Part shown: one piece after another, positions 9,717-18,322 of the stretch
Numbering within the stretch: the stretch's first letter is position 1
Layout of the letters: each line of letters starts with the position of its first letter
Origin: Saccharopolyspora galaxeae
GTDB taxonomy: Bacteria; Actinomycetota; Actinomycetes; Mycobacteriales; Pseudonocardiaceae
Length of the DNA: 64,000 nt
Assembly (NCBI RefSeq): GCF_016526145.1
Contig: NZ_JADDUE010000003.1
Coordinates: forward strand, 1 to 64,000
Reading direction: 5' to 3'
Notes under the pieces: model-generated
Database searches by the model: none
Told to the model about the DNA's origin: nothing
What the model saw: only the letters and a program-made list of their open reading frames with translations
Made by a program: the position numbers and the translations under genes

Positions 9717-10067
9717 TCAGCCGATCGACCGCTGCGTTCCGTCCGCTGGGACCACGTGCGCACGCACCCGGCCGCCCCAGGTGAACCCCTGCCGCACGGA
9801 GTCGGGCGAGGGCATCCCGAGCCATAGGCCGCCGCCGACGCCGATCACGTCGTATCGGCCTCCGACGGCGATCCCCCAGCCCGCGATCTCCATCGCGGCG
9901 CGCGTTCCGTACTCCTGGACGACTGCGAAGGCGCGGGCCCTGGCGTTGGCGACCTCCGCGGCCATGCGGCGGGCGAACTCCTCCTCTCCGCACATCGGCG
10001 GGTGTCCGGTCAGGTCCGGCACCAACAGATCCAGCGGGTCGCGCCTGGTTCCGCCCGTTCCGTCCAT
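9717..10067 (-). CDS. Small protein of unknown function
   Basis: A 116-residue protein of unrecognised family. It has an alpha-helical, Ala/Arg-rich middle (EEEFARRMAAEVANARARAF) and a Gly-rich half (IAVGGRYDVIGVGGGLWLG). There is no signal peptide or membrane segment. The ATG at 10067 has GAGGAG six bases upstream and third positions are GC-rich, which supports a real gene. It is divergent from an XRE regulator with 157 bp between them, and upstream of the DMT transporter. It could be a target or partner of the regulator; that is inference from position. Confidence 0.6.
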   Translation of the reverse strand: MDGTGGTRRDPLDLLVPDLTGHPPMCGEEEFARRMAAEVANARARAFAVVQEYGTRAAMEIAGWGIAVGGRYDVIGVGGGLWLGMPSPDSVRQGFTWGGRVRAHVVPADGTQRSIG

Positions 10068-10224
10068 GGGTGACTCCTCTCTCCCGTGCCCGCGTGCCGT
10101 TCGCCGCGGTTGATCGGGAGATTAGAAGTTGACATCCAAGGCCGGGCATTCCCCGATCGTGCGATCTTGAATGTCAGGAAATTTCGCTAGGCTGCCGGCC
10201 GGATCAGCAGAAGGGGACGACGGC

Positions 10225-11091
10225 ATGACGGGCTCATCGCCGCAGCTGCGCCGACTCGGCGCAGAACTGCGCAGGCTCCGGGAGGCGGCGGGGCTCACCC
10301 AGACCCAGGTCGGCGACGCCATCGGGCGCAGGCACACGACGATGGTCAATTGGGAGCACGGCAACACCAAGATCAGCGAAACCGATCTCGTGCGGCTGCT
10401 GGCGGAACTGCGCGCACCGGCCGAAGTGCGCAAGGGCCTGGAGCAGTTGCGGGCGGAATCCCGGCACGGCGCCGGGCAGTGGGCGGTCTACGGACTGCCG
10501 GAATGGCTGCGGCCGCTGGTCAGCTTCGAGGAGGACGCCTCCGAGATCCGCACCTTCGAACCGGTGCTGGTTCCCGGACTGCTGCAAACCGAGGACTACG
10601 CCCGCGCCATCCACGACGCGGGGCGGCACAAGGTCGCCCCGGAATTCGTCGATCGATGGGTGCAGGCGCGAATGCAACGGCAGCAACGGCTCACCGGGCC
10701 GAACCCGTTGCACCTGCACGCGATCATCGCCGAGGCGACCTTGCGGCTGGCCGTCGGCAGTCCCGAAGTGCTGGCCGATCAGCTCGATCATCTGCTGGAC
10801 CAGAGCAAATCCGCCAACATCACGATCCAAGTGCTCACGGCGACCCATGACGGCTACGGCGGAATCGCGACGAACTTCACCCTACTGCACTTCGCGAACC
10901 CGGAGATCGACCCGCCGATGTGCTACTTCGACGGCCCGCTCGGCGGGCACATGATCAGCGATGCGGGCGACGTCGCGACCATGGACGGGATGTTCGGTGA
11001 CTTGCGCCGGATGGCTCTTGCACCCGGCGAATCCCGCGAGATGCTGGCTCGGGTACTGCACGAGCTACGCGAGGAAAACGATCATGGTTGA
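10225..11091 (+). CDS. XRE-family regulator with DUF5753-like effector domain
   Basis: A 288-residue protein with an N-terminal XRE helix-turn-helix (about 8-65, LRRLREAAGLTQTQVGDAIG) and a C-terminal DUF5753-type region that begins at EPVLVPGLLQTEDYARAI. The ATG at 10225 is chosen because AAGGGGA lies upstream; an earlier in-frame ATG at 10171 has no ribosome site. Such proteins are abundant in mycelial actinomycetes, usually with a DUF397 partner, and affect development and antibiotic production (for example WhiJ- and Scr1/2-type systems). Its stop overlaps the following DUF397 gene by 8 bp, so the two are translationally coupled. Confidence 0.88.
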   Translation: MTGSSPQLRRLGAELRRLREAAGLTQTQVGDAIGRRHTTMVNWEHGNTKISETDLVRLLAELRAPAEVRKGLEQLRAESRHGAGQWAVYGLPEWLRPLVSFEEDASEIRTFEPVLVPGLLQTEDYARAIHDAGRHKVAPEFVDRWVQARMQRQQRLTGPNPLHLHAIIAEATLRLAVGSPEVLADQLDHLLDQSKSANITIQVLTATHDGYGGIATNFTLLHFANPEIDPPMCYFDGPLGGHMISDAGDVATMDGMFGDLRRMALAPGESREMLARVLHELREENDHG

Positions 11092-11287
11092 GTCGCGCGA
11101 CGTCCCCTGGCGCAAATCGAGCTACAGCGACGCCGGCGGCAACTGCGTGGAAGTGGCGACCCTGACCGGCGGCGGCTCGGCGGTCCGCGACAGCAAGTCC
11201 CCGGCCGCCGGAACCCTGCGCCTCACCGCCGCCGCCCACACCGCCTGGATCGCCGCCCTCAAACAGGGCCGCTTCGACGCACCCTGA
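11084..11287 (+). CDS. DUF397 protein, partner of the XRE regulator
   Basis: A 67-residue DUF397 protein with the family landmarks WRKSSYSDAGGNCVEVA, AVRDSKSP and a terminal W-x-A-x-x-K-x-G-x-F. The ATG at 11084 overlaps the stop of the XRE gene (shared ATGGTTGA). Known DUF397 proteins act with the neighbouring XRE regulator, and some pairs behave like toxin-antitoxin or signal-antagonist modules. No DNA-binding motif of its own is visible. Confidence 0.85.
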   Translation: MVESRDVPWRKSSYSDAGGNCVEVATLTGGGSAVRDSKSPAAGTLRLTAAAHTAWIAALKQGRFDAP

Positions 11288-11300
11288 CCCCGAAGCCACC

Positions 11301-11351
11301 GAGTGAACGGCCCGCTCGTCCCAATAGTTTGGTCCAACGGTCCGTTCGCTC
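11301..11351. repeat. 51-bp dispersed palindromic repeat, copy 1
   Basis: Two 21-bp arms around a 9-nt centre (CAATAGTTT). The left arm begins GAGTGAACGG and the right arm ends CCGTTCGCTC. It is the most diverged of three copies. It lies between the convergent DUF397 and acyl-CoA synthetase genes. Confidence 0.75.
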
Positions 11352-11396
11352 ACGGTCCACGCACGTACGCGACCGGCTACCGCGGCAGGTCGAGCC

Positions 11397-11447
11397 GAGT
11401 GAACGGCCCGTTCGTCCCACTAGATTGGACGAACAGGCCGTTCACTC
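11397..11447. repeat. 51-bp dispersed palindromic repeat, copy 2
   Basis: The arms 11397-11417 and 11427-11447 pair with one mismatch around CACTAGATT. They start GAGTGAACGG, end TTCGTCC and are mirrored on the right. A stem of about 20 bp between convergent genes would act as a two-way terminator. Another copy lies 45 bp upstream, and a third, in reverse orientation, at 37504-37554. Confidence 0.8.
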
Positions 11448-11460
11448 GTGGAGAAGCGGG

Positions 11461-13179
11461 TCAGGACTTCAGGGTCGGGAAGTGCTCCTCGCGGTACTCG
11501 CCGGGCGGGGCGGCGTCGGTGAGCTGTTCGGTCTCGCGGGTGCGGAGTTCGACGCGGCGGATCTTGCCGGAGATCGTCTTGGGCAGGTCGGTGAACTCCA
11601 GCCGCCGGATCCGCTTGTACGGCGCCAAGTGCTCGCGGGCGAACCGCAGGATCGCCAGCGCCGACTCCTCCCCCGGCTCCCATCCGGCGGCCAGCACGAC
11701 GTACGCCTTCGGCACCGCCAGCCGGATCGGGTCCGGCGAGGGAACCACCGCGGCCTCGGCGACCGCCTCGTGCTCCAGCAGCACGCTTTCCAGCTCGAAC
11801 GGTGAGATCCGGTAGTCCGACGCCTTGAACACGTCATCGGTGCGCCCGACGTAGGTGATGTAGCCCTCGGAATCCCGCGATCCGACGTCGCCGGTGTGGT
11901 AGTAGCCGCCGCGCAACACCTCGGCGTTGCGCTCGGCGTCGTCGGCGTAGCCGGTCATCAGGCCGACCGGCCGCGGGTCCAGGCGCAGGCAGATCTCGCC
12001 TTCCTCGGCTTCCCGGCCACCGGCCGGGTCCACCAGCGTGACCTCGAAGCCGGGCAGCGCGCGGCCCATCGATCCGGGTTTGAGCTCCTGGCCGGGCGTG
12101 TTGGCCACCTGCACGCTGGTCTCGGTCTGCCCGAAACCGTCCCGGATGGACACTCCCCACGAGCGGCGGACCTGCTCGATGATCTCCGGGTTGAGCGGCT
12201 CCCCGGCGCCGACGACCTTGCGCGGCGGAGTCGGCAACGCGCTCAGGTCCGCTTGGATGAGCATCCGCCACACCGTGGGCGGGGCGCAGAAGCTGGTCAC
12301 TCCGCAGCGCTCGATCTCGCGCAGCAGCGCCGGAGCGTCGAAGCGGGAGTAGTTGTAGATGAACACCGTCGCTTCGGCGTTCCACGGCGCGAACACGTTG
12401 CTCCACGCGTGCTTGGCCCAGCCCGGCGAGGAGATGTTCAGGTGCACGTCCCCCGGTTCCAGCCCGATCCAGTACATAGTGGACAGATGGCCGACCGGGT
12501 AGGAAACGTGGGTGTGCTCGACGAGCTTCGGCTGCGCGGTGGTGCCGGAGGTGAAGTACAGCAGCAGCGGGTCGGCAGCGCGGGTCGGCCCGTCCGGGGT
12601 GAACGACTCGTCCGCGGCTTCGCTGTCCGAATAGGACTGCCAGCCGTCCGCGCCACCGACCGCGATGCGGGTGTAATCCCCTGGCACATCGGCGAATTTG
12701 GCGGCGTCGGCGGCCGTGGTGACCACGTGCTTGGCCCCGCCCCGATCGACCCGGTCGCGCAGGTCCGCCGCGCCGAGCAGCGTCGTCGCCGGGATGATCA
12801 CCGCGCCGAGCTTCATCGCGGCCAGGATCGTCTCCCACAGCTCGACCTGGTTGCCCAGCATCAGGATCAGCTTGTCGCCGCGGGCCACGCCGAGGCCGCG
12901 CAGCCAGTTCGCGACCTGGTTGGAGCGCCGGGTCAGATCGCCGAAGGTGAGCTTGCGCTCGCCCCCGTCGGCCTCGACGATCCACAGCGCCAGGCGGTCC
13001 TCGCGCGCGGCGATGGTGTCGAACCAGTCCAGCGCCCAGTTGAACTCGGCGGGCTGCGGCCAGCGGAACTCCGCCCGCGCGGCGTCGTAGTCCTCGCGGT
13101 GGCGCAGCAGCAGGTCGCGGGCGGCCAAGAACTGCGCACCGGGATTTCCGACCTGCGGGGACTGGGCTTGCTGGGTCAC
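11461..13179 (-). CDS. AMP-forming acyl-CoA synthetase, medium-chain/ACSM-like
   Basis: A 572-residue member of the ANL (adenylate-forming) family that activates a carboxylic acid to acyl-AMP and then acyl-CoA. Motifs: P-loop-like YFTSGTTAQPKLVEH near residue 210, DGFGQTETS near 352, and the C-terminal catalytic lysine in LPKTISGKIRR near 538. The N terminus (DYDAARAEFRWPQPAEFNWALDWFD) resembles medium-chain acyl-CoA synthetases, so a medium-chain or aryl acid substrate is likely but not shown. GTG at 13179 is chosen: GAGGAGG lies 8 nt upstream, and an ATG-initiated extension to 13284 has no such site. It is divergent from the GH2 gene. Confidence 0.88.
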   Translation of the reverse strand: MTQQAQSPQVGNPGAQFLAARDLLLRHREDYDAARAEFRWPQPAEFNWALDWFDTIAAREDRLALWIVEADGGERKLTFGDLTRRSNQVANWLRGLGVARGDKLILMLGNQVELWETILAAMKLGAVIIPATTLLGAADLRDRVDRGGAKHVVTTAADAAKFADVPGDYTRIAVGGADGWQSYSDSEAADESFTPDGPTRAADPLLLYFTSGTTAQPKLVEHTHVSYPVGHLSTMYWIGLEPGDVHLNISSPGWAKHAWSNVFAPWNAEATVFIYNYSRFDAPALLREIERCGVTSFCAPPTVWRMLIQADLSALPTPPRKVVGAGEPLNPEIIEQVRRSWGVSIRDGFGQTETSVQVANTPGQELKPGSMGRALPGFEVTLVDPAGGREAEEGEICLRLDPRPVGLMTGYADDAERNAEVLRGGYYHTGDVGSRDSEGYITYVGRTDDVFKASDYRISPFELESVLLEHEAVAEAAVVPSPDPIRLAVPKAYVVLAAGWEPGEESALAILRFAREHLAPYKRIRRLEFTDLPKTISGKIRRVELRTRETEQLTDAAPPGEYREEHFPTLKS

Positions 13180-13396
13180 GTGCGGGTCCTCCTCGATGCG
13201 GCACCGGTGCCGGGTGGTCTGCCGATCCAACTTAACCGGATACACCCGTTCAGATCCATGATGTTGCTCCGATGCGCGGCACACGGATGGTGCCGTTGAC
13301 TTCCCGTGTGTTTCTGGTCATTGTTGTTGCTTGTTGTGGCTTCTGTTTCGTCCTGATTTCCCGGCTCGCGGCTAGAACCGATCCCCAGGAGGCAAC

Positions 13397-15211
13397 GTGC
13401 ACCGACGCGCGACCCGCCGGTTCCGATTCGCGGCGCTGATCGCCGCCGCCGGACTGGCTACGGTGACCGGCATGCCCGCTCAGGCGTCCCCGGCTCCCCA
13501 GTGGGAACCGCAGGAACCGCCGCTGACCACGCCGTGGACCGACCAGGTCGGCCCGGACAACGCGCTGCCCGAATACCCGCGCCCGCAGATGACACGGGAG
13601 CAGTGGCTCAACCTCAACGGCCTGTGGGAGTTCGCCGGCGCGGCCACTCCCCCCGCGGAGACCTCCGAGCAGATCCTCGTGCCGTACCCGCCGGAGTCCG
13701 GCCTGTCCGGGATCCAGCGCCACGACGACCACCTGCTCTACAAGCGCACCTTCGAGGTGCCGCCGGACTGGGCCGGGCAGCGGCTGCTGCTGCATTTCGG
13801 GGCGGTGGACCAGAAAGCCGCGGTCAGCGTGAACGGCAAGGAGGTCGCCGTGCACGAGGGCGGTTCCACCGCCTTCAGCGCCGACATCACCGATGCGGTC
13901 ACCGATTCCGGACCGCAGGAGGTGACCGTCGAGGTGGAGGACCGCAACGACGCGAACCCCTACCCGGTCGGCAAGCAGCGCAACGATCCCGGCGGCATCT
14001 TCTACACCGGAGCCTCCGGCATTTGGCAGACGGTGTGGCTGGAACCGGTGCCGGACTCGCACATCACCGGCCTGAAGATCACGCCGGACCTGCCGGACGG
14101 GAGTTTCGCCGTGCGCGCGGACGGTTCCCGCGGCGGCCGGGTCGAGGCCGTGCTGAGCGAACCCGGCGGCGGCGAAGTGGCCCGCGCGAGCGGGGACGCG
14201 GGCGCGGACGTGCGGCTGCCGGTGCCGGACCCGCACCTGTGGTCGCCGGACGACCCGTACCTCTACGACCTGAAGGTGCGGCTGCTCGACGACGAAGGCA
14301 GGCCGGTCGACGAGGTCGGCAGCTACGCCGGAATGCGCTCGATCGGACTCGTCGACGACGAGCAGGGGCGCCCGCGGCTCGCGCTCAACGGCAAGATCCT
14401 GTTCCAGCACGGGCCGCTGGACCAGGGCTACTGGCCGGACGGCATTTTCACCGCGCCCACCGACGAGGCGCTGCGGTCCGACCTGGAGCAGACCAAGCAG
14501 CTCGGGTTCAACATGGTGCGCAAGCACATCAAGGTCGAACCGGCGCGCTGGTACGCGCACGCCGACAGGCTCGGACTGCTGGTGTGGCAGGACATGCCCG
14601 CGCTGGTGAACGGGCAGACCCCCGGCGAGGACGCGAAGCGCAACTACGAGGCCGAGATCCGGGACATGATCGACCAGCTCGGCAACTCGCCGTCGATCGT
14701 GACGTGGGTGCCGTTCAACGAGGGCTGGGGCGAGTTCGACACCGCCCGGATCGCCGAGCAGGTCCAGGAGCAGGACCCGACCCGGCTGGTGGACGCGGCC
14801 AGCGGGGTGAACTGCTGCGACTCGCTGCCGGACACCGGCGCTGGGCACATCTACGACGACCACACCTACGTCGGTCCGGGCGCGCCGGAGGTCACCGGCG
14901 AACGCGCCTCGGTGGACGGCGAGTACGGCGGACTCGGGCTCGTCGAGGAAGGGCACCTGTGGCCCGGCGAACCGTCGTCGTACGAGATCGTCGAGAACCG
15001 CGAGGAACTCACCCGCAGGTACCGCGAGGTGCACGACGACCTGGTGCGGATCATCGGCGAGAAGGGGATCTCGGCTTCGGTGTACACCCAGATCACCGAC
15101 GTGGAGAACGAGGTGAACGGGTTCTTCACCTACGACCGCAAGATCCTCAAGCCCGACGCCGACGCGGTGCGCGAAGCCAACCGGGCGGTGATCGACGCGG
15201 GAACCCCGTGA
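13397..15211 (+). CDS. Secreted glycoside hydrolase family 2 (beta-galactosidase/glucuronidase-like)
   Basis: A 604-residue GH2 enzyme with an N-terminal signal peptide (basic RRATRRFR, then a hydrophobic stretch to about residue 30, cleavage near QAS-P). Order: sugar-binding jelly roll (about 60-210), an immunoglobulin-like domain, then the TIM barrel. The likely acid/base Glu is in FNEGWGEFD near residue 442; SVDGEYGGLG follows where the nucleophile region is expected. GTG at 13397 has AGGAGG 4 nt upstream. It is shorter than E. coli LacZ, as are many actinobacterial GH2s. The exact sugar (beta-galactoside, beta-glucuronide or beta-mannoside) cannot be fixed. The aldose 1-epimerase gene follows after 59 nt, which suggests galactoside use outside the cell. 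Confidence 0.87.
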   Translation: MHRRATRRFRFAALIAAAGLATVTGMPAQASPAPQWEPQEPPLTTPWTDQVGPDNALPEYPRPQMTREQWLNLNGLWEFAGAATPPAETSEQILVPYPPESGLSGIQRHDDHLLYKRTFEVPPDWAGQRLLLHFGAVDQKAAVSVNGKEVAVHEGGSTAFSADITDAVTDSGPQEVTVEVEDRNDANPYPVGKQRNDPGGIFYTGASGIWQTVWLEPVPDSHITGLKITPDLPDGSFAVRADGSRGGRVEAVLSEPGGGEVARASGDAGADVRLPVPDPHLWSPDDPYLYDLKVRLLDDEGRPVDEVGSYAGMRSIGLVDDEQGRPRLALNGKILFQHGPLDQGYWPDGIFTAPTDEALRSDLEQTKQLGFNMVRKHIKVEPARWYAHADRLGLLVWQDMPALVNGQTPGEDAKRNYEAEIRDMIDQLGNSPSIVTWVPFNEGWGEFDTARIAEQVQEQDPTRLVDAASGVNCCDSLPDTGAGHIYDDHTYVGPGAPEVTGERASVDGEYGGLGLVEEGHLWPGEPSSYEIVENREELTRRYREVHDDLVRIIGEKGISASVYTQITDVENEVNGFFTYDRKILKPDADAVREANRAVIDAGTP

Positions 15212-15270
15212 TCCCGAGCGAATTCGGTCGCACAGCGAGGAAAATCGAAAAGCCAGCGAGGAGGACGACG

Positions 15271-16323
15271 ATGTCCGTTGGGCACGGTGCAGCCCGGGAG
15301 TTCAGCAGGCGCGCGATCGGCGGGGCGGCGATCGCGGCCGCCGGGGCGGCCGGGCTCACCGGCCTCGGTTCGACCACCGCGGCCGCGCGGGCGACCCGGG
15401 GATCCGACGGCCAGACGGCGAACGGCCGCCTGTACGAGCTGCGCTCCGGCCGCCACAGCCTGGTGGTCGGCGGAGTCGCGGCCACCGTCCTGTCCTGGCG
15501 GGTCGACGGCACCGAGATGCTGCTGACGCACGCACCCGACGACATCGGCGAAGGCTGGCAGGGCAAGACGTTGCTGCCGTGGGCCAACCGGATCGACCAT
15601 GGCCGCTACACCTTCGGCGGCGAGGACTTGCAGGTTCCGATCAACGAGCCGGACCGCGAGTCGGCGCTGCACGGGCTGATGGGCTTCACCGAGTGGACTC
15701 CGGTCGAGCACCACCGGGACCGCGTGGTGCTGGAGCACCTGCTGCACCCGCACTACGGCTATCCGTTCACGATCGCCTTCCGGATCGAATTCACCTTGCA
15801 GGGCAACGGTTTCCGCAGCACGTTGAGCGCGCGGAACGCGGGCCGCACGGACGCGCCGTTCGGCACCGCGAACCACACGTACCTGGCGGCCGGCGGCGAG
15901 CGGGTCGACGACGTGGTGTTCGAGCTGCCCGCGAACACCTACTACGTCACCAACGACCGGCTGATCCCCACCGGCAAAGCCGATGTGGCGGGCTCGGAGT
16001 ACGACTACCGCACCGCCCGGCCGATCGGTGCGACCGAAATGGACACCGCTTTCACCGACCTGGACCGGGATTCCGACGGCACCGCGACCGTCCGATTCGG
16101 ACGGCCCGACGGCAGCGCCGTGCAGTTGTGGGCCGACCGCACGCACGGGTACCTGCAGGTCTACACCGACGATTCGCCGGAGACGGACCGTCCCGCGCGA
16201 GCCGGGCTCACCGTCGAGCCGATGACTTGCGCACCGAACGCTTTCGTCACTGGTGACGGAATGATCGTGCTGCGGCCCGGCCGGACCCACACCGGCAGCT
16301 GGGGCTACCGGCTGCTGGACTGA
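15271..16323 (+). CDS. Tat-exported aldose 1-epimerase (galactose mutarotase)
   Basis: A 350-residue mutarotase. The N terminus REFSRRAIGGAAIAAAGAAG is a twin-arginine signal, so the folded protein is probably exported. Mutarotase landmarks: GKTLLPWANRIDHGRY (the conserved N-R pair), LHGLMGFTEW with the catalytic-type His, NHTYLAAGG (second His), EMDTAFTD, and the C-terminal TVEPMTCAPNAF with the catalytic Glu. The ATG at 15271 has GAGGAGG upstream. It follows the GH2 gene on the same strand; beta-sugar released by the hydrolase would be converted to the alpha anomer before uptake. A perfect 7-bp stem follows the stop. Confidence 0.9.
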   Translation: MSVGHGAAREFSRRAIGGAAIAAAGAAGLTGLGSTTAAARATRGSDGQTANGRLYELRSGRHSLVVGGVAATVLSWRVDGTEMLLTHAPDDIGEGWQGKTLLPWANRIDHGRYTFGGEDLQVPINEPDRESALHGLMGFTEWTPVEHHRDRVVLEHLLHPHYGYPFTIAFRIEFTLQGNGFRSTLSARNAGRTDAPFGTANHTYLAAGGERVDDVVFELPANTYYVTNDRLIPTGKADVAGSEYDYRTARPIGATEMDTAFTDLDRDSDGTATVRFGRPDGSAVQLWADRTHGYLQVYTDDSPETDRPARAGLTVEPMTCAPNAFVTGDGMIVLRPGRTHTGSWGYRLLD

Positions 16324-16325
16324 TT

Positions 16326-16342
16326 CCGTTGCGCGGCAACGG
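16326..16342 (+). terminator. Terminator-like stem after the mutarotase gene
   Basis: CCGTTGC-GCG-GCAACGG (7-bp perfect stem, 3-nt loop) starts 2 nt after the stop and is followed by GACTTTCCT, a weak T-rich stretch. Confidence 0.55.
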
Positions 16343-16374
16343 GACTTTCCTGTCCCGCCGTCGGTGCCGCGATC

Positions 16375-16380
16375 TAGAGT
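16375..16380 (+). promoter_or_regulatory. -10 element for a probable leaderless hydrolase gene
   Basis: TAGAGT ends 6 nt before GTG 16387, the spacing expected if transcription starts at the start codon. No ribosome site precedes that GTG. Confidence 0.4.
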
Positions 16381-16386
16381 GTGCGG

Positions 16387-17226
16387 GTGGCTGACTACAT
16401 CGAGATCCCTACCGAGGCGGGCACCTTCGACGCGCTCAGCGCCGGTGCCGAGGGCGACCGGCCGGTGCTGCTGCTGCACGGCTTCCCGGAAGCCGCGATC
16501 GAATGGCGCGAGCAGCTCAACGTGCTCGGCGGCGCGGGTTGTCACGCGGTGGCGCCGGACCAGCGCGGCTATTCCCCCGGTGTCCGCCCGCAGGAGGTCT
16601 TCGAGTACCGGCAGGAGGCGCTGGTCTCCGACGTGCTCGCGATCGCGGACCGGCTGGGCTGGCAGCGGTTCGACCTCGTCGGCCACGACTGGGGCGCGGC
16701 GATCGCCTGGGCGGTCGCGGCCGCGCACCCCGATCGGATCCGCACGCTCACCGCGGTTTCGGTGCCGCACCTGGACGCCTTCGGCCGCGCGCTGCGCGAA
16801 GACGAGGACCAGCAGCGGCGTTCGGAGTACATGCAGGTCTTCCGCCGGACGGGCTCGGACAAGCTGCTGCTGGAGGACGACGCGCGTCGGCTCCGGCGGC
16901 TCTACGAGCACAAGATCCCGGAAACGCACATCGAGGAGTACGTGCAGCGGTTCTCCGAGCCGGGCGCGCTGGACGCCGCGCTGAACTGGTACCGCGCCGC
17001 GAAGTTCGCCGACCCGATCGGCCAGGTCCGGGTGCCGACGCTGTACGTGTGGAGCACCGAGGACCCCGCGCTCGGCTCGACCGCCGCGCTGGCCTGCGGC
17101 GAGCACGTGACCGGACCGTACCGGTTCGAGATGTTCGAGGAGATCTCGCACTGGGTTCCGGAAGAGGCCGCCGAAGAGCTGACCCGCGTGCTGCTGGAGC
17201 ACCTCATCGCGCACCAGGACACTTGA
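16387..17226 (+). CDS. Alpha/beta hydrolase, epoxide-hydrolase-like
   Basis: A 279-residue cytoplasmic alpha/beta-hydrolase. HGFPEAAIEWREQL carries the HG-x-P oxyanion motif. GHDWGAAIAWAVA has an Asp at the nucleophile elbow, the pattern of epoxide hydrolases and haloalkane dehalogenases rather than the Ser of esterases. The C-terminal charge relay is Asp in STEDPAL and His in ISHWVPEEA. A cap-domain insertion lies between. The start is GTG at 16387 with a -10 six bases upstream (leaderless); GTG at 16381 is an alternative adding two residues. The natural substrate is unknown. Confidence 0.85.
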   Translation: MADYIEIPTEAGTFDALSAGAEGDRPVLLLHGFPEAAIEWREQLNVLGGAGCHAVAPDQRGYSPGVRPQEVFEYRQEALVSDVLAIADRLGWQRFDLVGHDWGAAIAWAVAAAHPDRIRTLTAVSVPHLDAFGRALREDEDQQRRSEYMQVFRRTGSDKLLLEDDARRLRRLYEHKIPETHIEEYVQRFSEPGALDAALNWYRAAKFADPIGQVRVPTLYVWSTEDPALGSTAALACGEHVTGPYRFEMFEEISHWVPEEAAEELTRVLLEHLIAHQDT

Positions 17227-17234
17227 GCGCCGAT

Positions 17235-17264
17235 CGCGGTGCCCGGAACCGCCCGGGCACCGCG
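17235..17264. terminator. Bidirectional terminator between convergent genes
   Basis: CGCGGTGCCCGG (17235-17246) and CCGGGCACCGCG (17253-17264) form a perfect 12-bp stem with a 6-nt loop. It fills the 42-bp gap between the hydrolase and the convergent lipoprotein gene. Confidence 0.65.
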
Positions 17265-17268
17265 GCGC

Positions 17269-18174
17269 TCAGCCCTCGGCGGGGAAGCCCCCTGCGAGGA
17301 AGCCGACCGCGTCCACGCCGACCGAGTCGAACACCGGACCCTCGTGCCCACCCGGCACCACCGAGTAGACCGGCGTGTTCGGGTACAGCTGCGCCAGCTG
17401 GTCGGTGCCCTCCCGGAACACGTCGAACTCGCCGATCCAGATGCCGACCGGCACGTCACCGAGCTCGTCGACGCGGCGCAGCGGATCGGTCTCGATCCAC
17501 TCCTGCTCGCTGGCGAACACGCCCTTCTCCTGCATGTGCTGCCAGGTCACCGGCAGCGCGGGGGCGATCGTGGCGACCGCGGCCAGCGGGCTTCCCGCCA
17601 TGTTGCGTTCGGCCGCGTAGTTCAACGCGCCGAAACCGCCGGTGGACACGCCCCCGCAGGCGAACGGCAGCCCGTCCTGGCCGGCCAGCCCGCGCTCGCG
17701 CAGCCAGCCGGGAACTTCCTGCAGCAACATGCTCATCAGGTCGCCGTTGGCGGAGCCGTCGTTCCAGTAGGAGTTGAATCCGCCGTCCACGGCCACCAGC
17801 CCGAACGGCGGGATGTTGCCCGCGTCGAATTCGGGTTGCAGCGCGTCCAGCACGCCCCACGGGATCGGGCTCGGGTTCATCGCGTCGCGCCCGTGCAGGA
17901 ACAGCGCCATCGGCAAGTCGGCGGTGTCCTGCAGGCCGTTCGGGTGCGCGATCACCAGCGAGGTGTCCGCGCCCCGGTTCTCGGAGTACACCGTCTCGAC
18001 GTTGACCAGCGGCGGGCCGGAGTGCGACACGACGGGCGGCATGGGGGGACGTGGCAGCGGTTGCGGCTGCGGCGGCCTGTTCGGTTGCGGAGCGGAACAG
18101 GCCGCGACCGAACCGGCCACGATCATGCCGGCGGCCGACAGCAGGCTCCGCCGCCCAAACTTCATCTCGCGCAT
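17269..18174 (-). CDS. Lipoprotein alpha/beta-hydrolase (esterase D-like)
   Basis: A 301-residue exported protein. The N terminus combines a twin-arginine motif (FGRRSLLSAAG) with a lipobox (GSVAACS), so it is probably a Tat-exported lipoprotein. A proline-rich linker (PQPNRPPQPQPLPRPPMPP) joins it to an alpha/beta-hydrolase domain with the nucleophile elbow GGVSTGG, an HGRDAM oxyanion region, and Asp/His near GEFDVF and VVPGGHEGP. This resembles esterase D/mycolyltransferase-like enzymes acting at the cell surface. ATG 18174 has GAAGG upstream; ATG 18165 is an alternative. It is divergent from the ThDP enzyme; a candidate -10 (TAAGAT) lies at 18211-18216 on the minus strand. Confidence 0.8.
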   Translation of the reverse strand: MREMKFGRRSLLSAAGMIVAGSVAACSAPQPNRPPQPQPLPRPPMPPVVSHSGPPLVNVETVYSENRGADTSLVIAHPNGLQDTADLPMALFLHGRDAMNPSPIPWGVLDALQPEFDAGNIPPFGLVAVDGGFNSYWNDGSANGDLMSMLLQEVPGWLRERGLAGQDGLPFACGGVSTGGFGALNYAAERNMAGSPLAAVATIAPALPVTWQHMQEKGVFASEQEWIETDPLRRVDELGDVPVGIWIGEFDVFREGTDQLAQLYPNTPVYSVVPGGHEGPVFDSVGVDAVGFLAGGFPAEG

Positions 18175-18322
18175 CCGCCCGCCTTCGATCCGTATCCCAC
18201 TCAATGGAACATCTTATCGAACCGGATCGACCGGATTCCGAGCGGCGTGCCGCACGAACGGTTGCCGCGGCGGTGCGGGCGAGACGAGCATGTCCGCGGA
18301 ACCTACGGGAAGGGGAACCGGC

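Noticed and set aside
11303-11460. Short frames reading through the palindromic repeats (NGPFVPLDWTNRPFT-type peptides)
   Set aside because: The similar peptides at several places come from translating the repeat DNA, not from related genes.
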